From contig JAZUPW010000005.1 of assembly GCA_045605385.1 (NCBI GenBank), forward strand, positions 1-64,000: a stretch of 64,000 bases of DNA, written 5' to 3'. Shown here one piece after another: positions 18,406 to 26,575 of this stretch; the stretch's first letter is position 1, and every line of letters begins with the position of its first letter. The stretch is from SIG607 sp045605385. Its GTDB lineage: Bacteria > Bacillota > Clostridia > Oscillospirales > Acutalibacteraceae. The position numbers and the translations under genes are program-made. The notes beneath the pieces are model-generated. The model did not search any database, was not told the origin of the DNA, and saw only the letters and a list, made by a program, of their open reading frames with translations.

Positions 18406-19992
18406 ATGAGTCTGTTAATACAAATTATTGGCATGGTTTCCCATTATCTTTTGCCTTTGTTATCTATCAGTATTGTTTTTTTTACAACCCTTTCTTTATT
18501 TAAAGTGCGACAACGTTTTTCATTCTTTATACTTACTGAAGATTCAAAAAGAATTGCTTTGACCGAAAAAAACACTTTAATAGGTTCTTCCGATGTTTCA
18601 GATATTCGTTTTTCGGGAGTTATGCCTGAACACGCGGTTATTACCACTAAAAACAACTTTGTTACTATAAGACCTTTAAAAGGTATGAAAATTCTTATCA
18701 ATAATAAAGAAATAAATAAGGAAACAGTTGTTGAACCTTATGATGTTATTTCGGCAGGTAAACGAGAATTTTCTATCAGAAGAAAAGCAATTGGTGAAAC
18801 TGAACAGAAAAACAGCAATTTTCATACTATTTCAATGTTTTCACTTTTTTCTTTGCAGTTGCTTTTATTGCCGCAGTTTTATTTTAACTGTGGCTTATAT
18901 GTGTTGGCGTTGTTTTTTGCATTTATTGTTTTTGAAATAATATATTTTGCAATTATTACGCCTAAAAGGGCTAAAGTAGAAATACTTGTACTGTTTTTAA
19001 TTACGCTGGGATTCTCTGTTGTATCACCAATGGGATTCTCGGTATTGCTTAAACAGATTATTTGTTTTGCTATTGGCTTAACTTTGGCGGTTTTAATTTA
19101 TTTTGCTTTCTTTTCTCAAAAATTTGTTAAGTTTTTAAAGGTAATTGCAATTGTAGCGGCTGTTGGTTTGTTCTGTGCCAATGTAATGATAGGCGTTATT
19201 TATAACGGTTCGCAGAATTGGATTGAAATTGGCAATTTTTCTTTTCAACCGTCTGAATTTGTAAAAATTATACTTGTATTTCTCAGTGCGGCAACTGCCG
19301 AAAAAATTGCTAAGAAATATAATACGGTAGGTTATACTGTATTTGTTGGTTTTTCTTTATGTATTCTTGCATACTTGCGCGATTTCGGTACAGCATTTGT
19401 TTACGTTGTTGTTTTTCTTGTTGTTATTATGTTAAGGAATTCAAGATGGCGCGTCTTTTTTGCATATATTTTCGGCGGCGGTATTATGATGGGCATTATA
19501 TCGCTGTTGTTGCCGTATATTTCAAAGCGTCTGTTTTCGTTTGGACATGCTTGGGAAAATGCTTTTTCAACGGGTTATCAGCAAACCCGAACTATTATTG
19601 CCGCCGCTTCGGGCGGGTTACTCGGTGTTGGTAATTCTAACGGCTTTCTAAGAAAAATTACCTCTTTTGATACCGACATTGTTTTTGGCTTGATTTGTGA
19701 GGAGTTAGGTATTATAACAGGTGTTTGCGCTGTTATTGTTTTTGTGATTTTGGCATTATACGCTGTAAAGTTGTTTGATTACGCTTCTCCGTTTTATGCC
19801 ATTCCGGCCTGTACTGCCGCAACGGTATTTCTGGCTCAGACATTGCTTAACGTTTTCGGTTCCATAGATATGCTTCCTTTTACGGGTGTAACTTTGCCTT
19901 TTATAAGCAACGGCGGTTCTTCGCTTATTTGTTGTGTTGCATTAATTGCGTTTTTTAAGGCGGCTGAAAGAGAGGCAAAAAAATTATTATGA
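18406..19992 (+). CDS. FtsW/RodA/SpoVE-type glycan polymerase with an N-terminal FHA domain
   Basis: The 528-residue product starts with one hydrophobic segment (about 8-32). An FHA-like domain follows at about 50-125, and then a polytopic SEDS domain with 'NGSQNWIEIGNFSFQPSEFVKI', 'YLRDFGTAFVYV' and GVTLPFISNGGSS, all FtsW/RodA signatures. SEDS proteins polymerise peptidoglycan with a partner class B PBP, which is the next gene, overlapping by ATGA. The FHA domain has GS where the phosphothreonine-binding GR is usual, and PEHA where SRxH is usual, so it may not bind phosphopeptides. It could serve division, elongation or sporulation; the sequence does not decide which. Confidence 0.9.
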   Translation: MSLLIQIIGMVSHYLLPLLSISIVFFTTLSLFKVRQRFSFFILTEDSKRIALTEKNTLIGSSDVSDIRFSGVMPEHAVITTKNNFVTIRPLKGMKILINNKEINKETVVEPYDVISAGKREFSIRRKAIGETEQKNSNFHTISMFSLFSLQLLLLPQFYFNCGLYVLALFFAFIVFEIIYFAIITPKRAKVEILVLFLITLGFSVVSPMGFSVLLKQIICFAIGLTLAVLIYFAFFSQKFVKFLKVIAIVAAVGLFCANVMIGVIYNGSQNWIEIGNFSFQPSEFVKIILVFLSAATAEKIAKKYNTVGYTVFVGFSLCILAYLRDFGTAFVYVVVFLVVIMLRNSRWRVFFAYIFGGGIMMGIISLLLPYISKRLFSFGHAWENAFSTGYQQTRTIIAAASGGLLGVGNSNGFLRKITSFDTDIVFGLICEELGIITGVCAVIVFVILALYAVKLFDYASPFYAIPACTAATVFLAQTLLNVFGSIDMLPFTGVTLPFISNGGSSLICCVALIAFFKAAEREAKKLL

Positions 19993-21362
19993 AAAACAAA
20001 AATAACGGTAAAACTATAATTATTATTTTAAGTTTGTTTGTATTATTAATGTTAATATGGTTCTTGTTTCGCTACGCAGTAAAAGGCAATAATTGGGCTT
20101 TTTTTCAAACTAATCAGCACGTTTATAAAAACGGAGAACTTACCGAAATGGGAAATATTGTTGATAATAAAGGCAATATTCTGGCATACACCAAAGATGG
20201 CAAAAGATATTACAATGACAATGTTAATATCAGAAAAGCAACCTTACACGCCGTAGGAGATGCGTCGGGTTATATTAATACGGGCGCCCATACTGCTTTT
20301 AGGGATAAACTTACAGGATATTCTCAAATTAACGGCTTTTATACTTTCAACGGAGAGCCAAACAACATTGAACTTACCATTGATTCTGAAATGAGCGTCG
20401 CTGCTATGAAGTCGCTTGGTAATTATTCGGGTTGTGTTGGTGTTTGTAATTATAAAACGGGGGAAGTTTTGTGTATGGTCAGCACGCCAACTTTCGATAT
20501 AACAGATGAAGTTACGGCTAAGGCGGCGCAAAACGGTGTTCTTGGCTCTGTATTTGTAAACAGATTTATTTCTTCTTTGTATACACCGGGTTCAACCTTT
20601 AAAATAGTAACCGCTGCAGCGGCTTTGGAAACACATAAGGATGATGCTTATGAAACTAAATTTTTATGTGAGCGCGGAACGTATATTCAGGACGAACTTT
20701 TAAGTTGTGTTGGTTATCATAACAATATTTCTTTTAAAAATGCCTTTACTTTTTCCTGTAATTCATATTTTTCACAGTTGGGTATTTCAATAGGAAAAAC
20801 AAAAATGAAGCAGTATGCTGAAATTTTTGGCTTTAATAAGCCCTTTTATATTGACGGTGTTAAGGCTGCTGAATCTTCTTACAATGTTAAAAACGCAAGA
20901 AACATAGATTTCGGTTGGTCTTCAATAGGGCAATATACAAATCAAATGAATCCACTTCAGTTTTTGTGCTCTGTTTCGGCAATTGCTAACGACGGCAAAT
21001 ACGTTGAACCACATTTTCTGAAATCGGTTTACACCAATGAAGGGAATTTTGTTTATAAAGCAAATCCTAAAACAAAAAGAATGATTAGCAAGGATACCGC
21101 CGATAAATTAACAGAGTTAATGGAGGCCGCCGTTACAAACAATTACGGTAAAAAGAATTTCCCCAATCTTAACGTTTGCGGAAAAACGGGTACTGCAGAA
21201 GTAGGTAACGGGATTGAAAACTCCCTTTTTGTTGGTTTTTGTAAAAATCCCGAATTACCGCTTGCTTTTGTTATTGTTGTGGAAGAGGGCGGTAGCGGTG
21301 ATACTTCGGCATTAAGTGTTGCAACAGATGTTTTAAAACAGGCTAAAAAAACGTTTTTTTAA
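19989..21362 (+). CDS. Class B penicillin-binding protein (transpeptidase), partner of the SEDS protein
   Basis: This 457-residue protein has one N-terminal transmembrane helix (about 9-27), a short dimerisation region and a transpeptidase domain. The active-site SxxK is S202-K205 (TPGSTFK), the SxN motif is SCNSYF and the third motif is KTGTAE. It is short for a class B PBP and resembles the PbpA group found beside FtsW/RodA genes. Its ATG overlaps the stop of the SEDS gene, so the pair is translationally coupled and probably acts as one polymerase-crosslinker complex. Confidence 0.93.
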   Translation: MKNKNNGKTIIIILSLFVLLMLIWFLFRYAVKGNNWAFFQTNQHVYKNGELTEMGNIVDNKGNILAYTKDGKRYYNDNVNIRKATLHAVGDASGYINTGAHTAFRDKLTGYSQINGFYTFNGEPNNIELTIDSEMSVAAMKSLGNYSGCVGVCNYKTGEVLCMVSTPTFDITDEVTAKAAQNGVLGSVFVNRFISSLYTPGSTFKIVTAAAALETHKDDAYETKFLCERGTYIQDELLSCVGYHNNISFKNAFTFSCNSYFSQLGISIGKTKMKQYAEIFGFNKPFYIDGVKAAESSYNVKNARNIDFGWSSIGQYTNQMNPLQFLCSVSAIANDGKYVEPHFLKSVYTNEGNFVYKANPKTKRMISKDTADKLTELMEAAVTNNYGKKNFPNLNVCGKTGTAEVGNGIENSLFVGFCKNPELPLAFVIVVEEGGSGDTSALSVATDVLKQAKKTFF

Positions 21363-21421
21363 TAACAATCTTTTTGTATTTAGTGCACAAAAATATTTTT
21401 CATTTGTATGTTAAATTCATT

Positions 21422-21450
21422 TTGACTTTTTTGTATAAACAATGTAGAAT
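21422..21450 (+). promoter_or_regulatory. Sigma-A promoter for uxaB-uxaA
   Basis: TTGACT and TAGAAT are separated by 17 bases, about 35 bases before the uxaB start. Confidence 0.7.
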
Positions 21451-21484
21451 TAATATATAATATTTTTTACCTTGGAGGATTATT

Positions 21485-22948
21485 ATGAAAACTATTAATG
21501 ATGTGTGTCCAAAGCGCGCAAACAGACCTGTAAAAGTTATTCAGTTCGGTGAAGGCAATTTTTTACGCGCCTTTGTGGACTATATGATTGACTGCGCAAA
21601 TGAAGCAGGTGTGTTTGACAGTAATGTATCGGTTGTCGTTCCAATTGCTTCTTTTAAACCGTTTCCCGCTTTTAAGGAACAGGATTACTTCTATACTGTT
21701 ATGCTTCGTGGCAGACAGAACGGTAAGGTTTTAGAAGATTCCCGTATTATCTCCTGTGTTGAAAACGTACTTTCAAGTGGGGAAGAACATGAGGAATATT
21801 TAAAATATGCCGAAAGCTCTGACCTTCGTTTTGTTGTTTCCAATACTACTGAAGCAGGTATCGTTTACGATGCCGATGACAAAATGGATGGTGTTCCTTC
21901 TTCGTTCCCTGGTAAAATTACAGAATTTTTATATAAGCGCTATAAAGCATTTAACGGCGCATTAGATAAGGGTCTTATCTTTCTTCCGGTTGAACTTATT
22001 GAAGCAAACGGAACAAACCTCAAAAAGTGTGTGCTTTTAATGGCTGAAAACTGGGGACTTGAAAAAGAGTTTTCTGCCTGGGTAGAAAATGCTAATATTT
22101 TCTGTAATACGCTTGTTGACCGCATTGTTACGGGTTATCCTGCTAATGCTAAAGAACTTTGTGAAAAACTTGGTTACGTTGATAATCTTCTTGACGTTGC
22201 AGAACCTTTCGGTCTTTGGGTAATTGAAAGTGAAACCGATATTTCTAAGGAATTCCCAATTGACAAAGCTGGAATGCCTGTTGTATTTACCGACAATCTT
22301 AAACCTTACCGAGACCGCAAGGTAAGAGTTCTTAACGGTGCTCATACAGCCCTTACACCTATTAGTTATCTTATTGGTAAGAACATTGTAAGAGATAGCG
22401 TTCAGGATGAACTTATAGGTAATTATGTAAACACATTACTTAACACCGAAATTTTACCCGGTGTTGCTTTACCCAAGGCAGAGGTTGAAGAATTTATTGC
22501 TCAGGTATTAGAGCGTTTTGATAATCCTACCATAGACCACCTGCTTCTTTCTATAGCACTTAATACCGTTTCTAAGTGGAAAGCTCGTTTGCTTTGCTCT
22601 TTCAAGGATTATTATAAGGCTAATAATAAGATTCCTGCGCTTATTACATTCTCGTTCGCTGGTATGCTTGCTTTCTATACGTCTGATACTGTTGTAGACG
22701 GTAAACTTGTATGCAAACGCTCAGACGGTACTGAATATACGTTACAGGATGATGCCGCCGCTATTGAATTTTTTGCTGAATACAGCACAGGTGATATAGA
22801 TACATTTGTGAATAAGGTTTGTAAAAAGGTTGAATTCTGGGGCGAAGATTTAAGTGAATATAACGGTTTTGAAGAAAACGTAAAAATGTGGCTTAAAGAA
22901 ATTCGCGAAAACGGCGCTGAAAATGCAATGAGAAAGGCTATGAATTAA
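21485..22948 (+). CDS. uxaB: Tagaturonate reductase (altronate oxidoreductase)
   Basis: The 487-residue NAD-dependent enzyme of the mannitol dehydrogenase family reduces D-tagaturonate to D-altronate in galacturonate catabolism. The N-terminal Rossmann start is VIQFGEGNFLRAFVDYMID. The C-terminal domain has 'DRKVRVLNGAHTALTPISYL', where K and H are the conserved catalytic residues of the family. It is followed after two bases by uxaA, the next pathway step. The pair points to use of pectin-derived galacturonate. The uronate isomerase and KDG enzymes are not in this window. Confidence 0.93.
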   Translation: MKTINDVCPKRANRPVKVIQFGEGNFLRAFVDYMIDCANEAGVFDSNVSVVVPIASFKPFPAFKEQDYFYTVMLRGRQNGKVLEDSRIISCVENVLSSGEEHEEYLKYAESSDLRFVVSNTTEAGIVYDADDKMDGVPSSFPGKITEFLYKRYKAFNGALDKGLIFLPVELIEANGTNLKKCVLLMAENWGLEKEFSAWVENANIFCNTLVDRIVTGYPANAKELCEKLGYVDNLLDVAEPFGLWVIESETDISKEFPIDKAGMPVVFTDNLKPYRDRKVRVLNGAHTALTPISYLIGKNIVRDSVQDELIGNYVNTLLNTEILPGVALPKAEVEEFIAQVLERFDNPTIDHLLLSIALNTVSKWKARLLCSFKDYYKANNKIPALITFSFAGMLAFYTSDTVVDGKLVCKRSDGTEYTLQDDAAAIEFFAEYSTGDIDTFVNKVCKKVEFWGEDLSEYNGFEENVKMWLKEIRENGAENAMRKAMN

Positions 22949-22950
22949 CA

Positions 22951-24435
22951 ATGAGCAAACTTTTAAAAATAAGAAAAGAAGACCTTGTTGCAGTTGCTCT
23001 TGAAGATGTTAAACAGGGAAGTGAAGTAGTTGTTGACGGACAAACCCTTGTTGCTTTAAACAACATTCCCCGTGGACATAAAATTGCTTTGTGCGACATA
23101 AAAAAAGGCGAAAAAATATTCAAATACGGTTTTTCTATCGGTACTGCAAAAAACGATATCGCTTTAGGTGAACACGTACATACACACAATGTTGCAACTG
23201 CCCTTACTTCAAGAAGTGAATATACTTATACTCCCGTACAGTGTCCAACTGACGTTGCTGAACCGCGTAAGTTTATGGGTTACAAACGCGCCGACGGCAA
23301 AGTTGGCATTCGTAATGAAGTGTGGATTATTCCAACTGTAGGATGTGTTAATGCAATTGCTAAAAAAATTGCGGAAAACTCGCAGAAATATGTTAGTGAA
23401 AACATTGACGGTGTATTTCATTTTTCACATCCTTACGGTTGTTCGCAACTTGGCGGAGATATGCTTTATACTCAAAAACTTCTTGCGGGAATGGTTAAGC
23501 ATCCTAATGCTGCCGCTGTTCTTGTGCTGGGACTTGGCTGTGAAAATAATCTTATCAGCGAATTTAAAAAAGTTCTTGGCGAAGTGGATGAAGAAAGAGT
23601 TGCTTTCCTTAACTGTCAGGACGTTGAAGATGAATTTGCTGCTGCAGATGAAATTATTAAGCGTCTTTGTAAGTATGCTGATAGTTTTAAACGTACTCAG
23701 TGCGATGCTTCAGATTTAATAATTGGCCTTAAGTGTGGCGGAAGCGACGGTTTTTCGGGTATTACGGCTAATCCTCTTGTTGGTTTTGTAAGTGATATGG
23801 TTGTTAATCAGGGCGGTTGCGCAGTTCTTACCGAAGTTCCCGAAATGTTCGGCGCTGAAACCGTTCTTATGGACCGTTGTAAAGACAAAGCAACCTTTGA
23901 TAAAACCGTTGACCTTGTTAACGATTTTAAAGATTACTTTGGCCGTTACGGTGAAGGCGTAGGCGAAAATCCTTCTCCTGGTAATAAAGAAGGCGGTATT
24001 ACTACTCTTGAAGATAAATCGTTGGGTTGTATTCAAAAGGGTGGTTTTTCAAAAGTTATGGATGTGCTTTCTTACGGCGATCCTATTAAAGAAAAGGGAT
24101 TGAGCCTGTTACAAGCGCCCGGTAATGACCTTGTTGCTACTTGTGCGCTTTGTGCAAGCGGCGCTCAAATTGTATTGTTTACAACAGGTCGTGGAACTCC
24201 TTTTGCAGGTCCGGTTCCTACCGTTAAAATTTCAAGTAATAGCCAACTTGCTGATAAAAAGAGCGGTTGGATAGATTTTGATGCCGGTAAAATTGTAAGC
24301 CAGAATATGTCTTTTGAAGATTTAAGTAAAGAGTTTTTTGATTACATAATAAGTGTTGCAGAAGGCAAACGTGTTAAATCTGAATCACTCTCTAAGGCTG
24401 AACTTGCAATTTTTAAAGACGGTGTAACTTTATAA
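22951..24435 (+). CDS. uxaA: Altronate dehydratase
   Basis: This 494-residue iron-dependent dehydratase converts D-altronate to 2-keto-3-deoxygluconate. The N-terminal SAF domain covers about residues 1-75 (RKEDLVAVALEDVKQGSEV, DIALGEHVHTHNV). The large UxaA/GarD domain contains 'GYKRADGKVGIRNEVWIIPT', HPYGCSQLG, LKCGGSDGFSGI and CASGAQIVLFTTGRGTPFAG. It is fused full length and co-transcribed with uxaB. Confidence 0.95.
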   Translation: MSKLLKIRKEDLVAVALEDVKQGSEVVVDGQTLVALNNIPRGHKIALCDIKKGEKIFKYGFSIGTAKNDIALGEHVHTHNVATALTSRSEYTYTPVQCPTDVAEPRKFMGYKRADGKVGIRNEVWIIPTVGCVNAIAKKIAENSQKYVSENIDGVFHFSHPYGCSQLGGDMLYTQKLLAGMVKHPNAAAVLVLGLGCENNLISEFKKVLGEVDEERVAFLNCQDVEDEFAAADEIIKRLCKYADSFKRTQCDASDLIIGLKCGGSDGFSGITANPLVGFVSDMVVNQGGCAVLTEVPEMFGAETVLMDRCKDKATFDKTVDLVNDFKDYFGRYGEGVGENPSPGNKEGGITTLEDKSLGCIQKGGFSKVMDVLSYGDPIKEKGLSLLQAPGNDLVATCALCASGAQIVLFTTGRGTPFAGPVPTVKISSNSQLADKKSGWIDFDAGKIVSQNMSFEDLSKEFFDYIISVAEGKRVKSESLSKAELAIFKDGVTL

Positions 24436-24444
24436 CCTACTTTT

Positions 24445-24485
24445 AAGAACAGTGCGTGTAGATTTAACGTACTGTTCTTTTTTTA
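24445..24485 (+). terminator. Intrinsic terminator after uxaA
   Basis: A 9-bp stem AAGAACAGT/ACTGTTCTT with additional inner pairs is followed by a T-run. Confidence 0.85.
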
Positions 24486-24509
24486 TAATAAAAATGCTGT
24501 CGACAACTA

Positions 24510-24538
24510 TTGACAATTTGTTAACAGCGTGATAAAAT
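24510..24538 (+). promoter_or_regulatory. Sigma-A promoter for xpt
   Basis: TTGACA and TAAAAT are separated by 17 bases. No purine riboswitch is visible between it and the gene. Confidence 0.8.
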
Positions 24539-24574
24539 CTTATTATAGATTTATTTATTTGTGAGGTGCTTTTA

Positions 24575-25147
24575 GTGAAATTGCTTGAAGAAAAAATTCT
24601 TTCTGAAGGTAAAGTGTTTCCCGGTAATGTATTAAAAGTATCTTCTTTTTTGAATCATAGAATAGATGTTGCTTTTACCAATGAAATGGGTAAAGAGATT
24701 GCGAGTTTATTTGAAAGTGTAAAAATAGATAAAATTTTAACAATAGAAACTTCAGGTATACCGCTCGCTTTTGCTGCGGCTACTGCTTTAGGTGTTCCAA
24801 TGGTTTTTGCTAAAAAGCATAAGTCAAGTAATATTGCGGGTGATGTTTACAGCGCTGAAGTTTATTCATTTACTCACGGAACCAAATATACTGTTGTTGT
24901 AAGTAAAGATTTTCTTTCTGAGGGTGAGAATATTCTTATTATTGATGATTTTCTTGCTAACGGAAAAGCAATTATTGGTCTTATGGAAATTATTTCACAA
25001 GCAAATGCTAATGCAGTCGGCGCTTGCTGTGCTATTGAAAAGGGTTTCCAAGGCGGGGGAGATGCTCTCCGCAGTAATGGTCTTAGGGTTGAATCTCTTG
25101 CTTGTATAGAAAGTATGAGTGATAACTCTATTACCTTTCGTAAATAG
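24575..25147 (+). CDS. xpt: Xanthine phosphoribosyltransferase
   Basis: The 190-residue enzyme converts xanthine and PRPP to XMP in purine salvage. The N-terminus KLLEEKILSEGKVFPGNVLK and FLNHRIDV are Xpt signatures, and the PRPP-binding loop is ILIIDDFLANGKA. The GTG at 24575 follows GAGGTG; the in-frame GTG at 24566 lies within the ribosome-binding site. It precedes a BMP-type nucleoside uptake system, which fits a purine salvage unit. Confidence 0.93.
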   Translation: MKLLEEKILSEGKVFPGNVLKVSSFLNHRIDVAFTNEMGKEIASLFESVKIDKILTIETSGIPLAFAAATALGVPMVFAKKHKSSNIAGDVYSAEVYSFTHGTKYTVVVSKDFLSEGENILIIDDFLANGKAIIGLMEIISQANANAVGACCAIEKGFQGGGDALRSNGLRVESLACIESMSDNSITFRK

Positions 25148-25148
25148 T

Positions 25149-25167
25149 ATGTAAAGTAAATTTACAT
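25149..25167. promoter_or_regulatory. Palindromic candidate operator (ATGTAAA-N5-TTTACAT)
   Basis: Two perfect 7-base half-sites are separated by five bases, just before the ribosome-binding site of the BMP lipoprotein gene. The same half-sites, separated by six bases, lie upstream of nagA at 32838-32857. It could also act as a small RNA hairpin. Confidence 0.4.
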
Positions 25168-25194
25168 AAAAAATCTCTTTAGGAGGAATTTTAA

Positions 25195-26460
25195 ATGAAA
25201 AAACTTTTATCCGTTCTTCTCGCGCTCGTTTTGGTTTTATCTATGGGAGTAGTTCTTGCTTCCTGTGGCCAGAACGAAGAATCTCTCGGTATGAGTGATT
25301 CACCTCTCGCAGCAAAAGCAATCGTTGCTGATTACGAAATTGCTGACGACTTCAAAATTGGTTTCATCTGTTTACATGATGAAAACTCTACCTACGACCT
25401 TAACTTTATTAACGCTGTTAAGGACGTTCAGCAGGCTTTAAAACTTAAGGACGAACAGGTTATCCTTAAGACAAACGTTCCTGAAGGTAACGAATGCTAT
25501 GTTGCTGCTAAAGACCTCGTTGGTCAGGGTTGTGACATCGTTTTCGCTAACTCTTTCGGTCATGAAGACTTTATGATTCAGGCTGCTAAAGAGTTCCCCG
25601 AAGTTCAGTTCTGCCATGCTACAGGTACTAAGGCTCATACAGAAGGTCTTGATAACTACCACAATGCATTTGCTTCAATCTTCCAGGGCCGTTATCTTGC
25701 AGGTATTGCTGCAGGTATGAAGCTCAATGAAATGATTGAAGCTGGTCAGTTCAAAGCTGAAGAAGCAAAAATCGGTTACGTTGGCGCATTCACTTATGCT
25801 GAAGTTATTTCCGGTTATACATCTTTCTATCTTGGCGCAAAATCTGTTTGCCCAACAGTAACTATGGACGTTCAGTTCACAGGTTCTTGGTATGATGCTA
25901 CAGAAGAAAAGAATGCTGCTGAAGCTTTAATTGCAAGAGATTGCAAACTTATAAGCCAGCACGCTGACTCTATGGGCGCTCCTTCTGCTTGTGAAGCTGC
26001 AGGTGTTCCTAATGTTTCTTACAACGGTGCTACTTATGATGCATGTCCTGAAACCTTTATAGTTTCTTCCAGAATTGACTGGGCTCCTTACTACAACTAC
26101 ATCATCAAGTGTGTATCTAAGGGCGAAAAGATTGCTGCTGACTGGTGCGGCGGTATTGAAGAAGGTTCTGTAGTTCTTACAGGCGTTAACCTCGACGTTG
26201 CTGCCGAAGGTACAGTAGATGCTATTAAGAAGGCTGTTGAAGATCTCAAGGCTGGTACTGTTAAGGTATTCAATACAGCAAACTTCGCAAAAGATGGTGC
26301 TGCACTTACTACCTATACTGCTGACGTTGATACCGATGCTGCTTTCACACCTGATACCGAAGCTATTGAAAACGGTGCGTTTACTGAATCTACAAAACGT
26401 TCTGCTCCTTATTTCGATATCCGTATTGACGGCATCACTCTCTTAAACGAAAAATTCTAA
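25195..26460 (+). CDS. BMP-family ABC transporter substrate-binding lipoprotein (probable nucleoside binder)
   Basis: The 421-residue product has a lipoprotein signal peptide ending in VVLASCG, so it is acylated at the Cys and held outside the membrane. The mature region has the PnrA/BMP fold: 'FKIGFICLHDENSTYDLNFI', 'GCDIVFANSFGHEDFMIQAA', 'YHNAFASIFQGRYLAGIAAG' and 'IGYVGAFTYAEVISGY'. BMP proteins bind purine nucleosides, and nearby xpt supports that. Codons such as AAC, TTC, GAC and CTC are more frequent here than in the neighbours, as expected of a highly expressed gene. A terminator hairpin follows before the ATPase gene. Confidence 0.92.
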   Translation: MKKLLSVLLALVLVLSMGVVLASCGQNEESLGMSDSPLAAKAIVADYEIADDFKIGFICLHDENSTYDLNFINAVKDVQQALKLKDEQVILKTNVPEGNECYVAAKDLVGQGCDIVFANSFGHEDFMIQAAKEFPEVQFCHATGTKAHTEGLDNYHNAFASIFQGRYLAGIAAGMKLNEMIEAGQFKAEEAKIGYVGAFTYAEVISGYTSFYLGAKSVCPTVTMDVQFTGSWYDATEEKNAAEALIARDCKLISQHADSMGAPSACEAAGVPNVSYNGATYDACPETFIVSSRIDWAPYYNYIIKCVSKGEKIAADWCGGIEEGSVVLTGVNLDVAAEGTVDAIKKAVEDLKAGTVKVFNTANFAKDGAALTTYTADVDTDAAFTPDTEAIENGAFTESTKRSAPYFDIRIDGITLLNEKF

Positions 26461-26469
26461 TTAACTTGC

Positions 26470-26499
26470 TTTGGGCGGAGCAGTTTCGCTTCGCCCAAA
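26470..26499 (+). terminator. First hairpin after the BMP lipoprotein gene
   Basis: An 8-bp stem TTTGGGCG/CGCCCAAA is followed by a weak T-rich stretch. It may protect the mRNA end or cut transcription partly. Confidence 0.6.
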
Positions 26500-26521
26500 C
26501 TTATTTTAAATATTAAAAAAA

Positions 26522-26548
26522 CATCACTAATATTTAGTGGTGCTTTTT
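26522..26548 (+). terminator. Second hairpin with T-run between lipoprotein and transporter genes
   Basis: A 9-bp stem CATCACTAA/TTAGTGGTG with one G-T pair and a three-base loop is followed by CTTTTT. Read-through would supply lower transporter expression downstream. Confidence 0.7.
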
Positions 26549-26575
26549 AAATATTTAACGCACGGGAGGAAAAAT

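Noticed and set aside
24485..24574. Purine riboswitch before xpt
   Set aside because: The short leader lacks the conserved three-way junction segments; only a promoter is seen.
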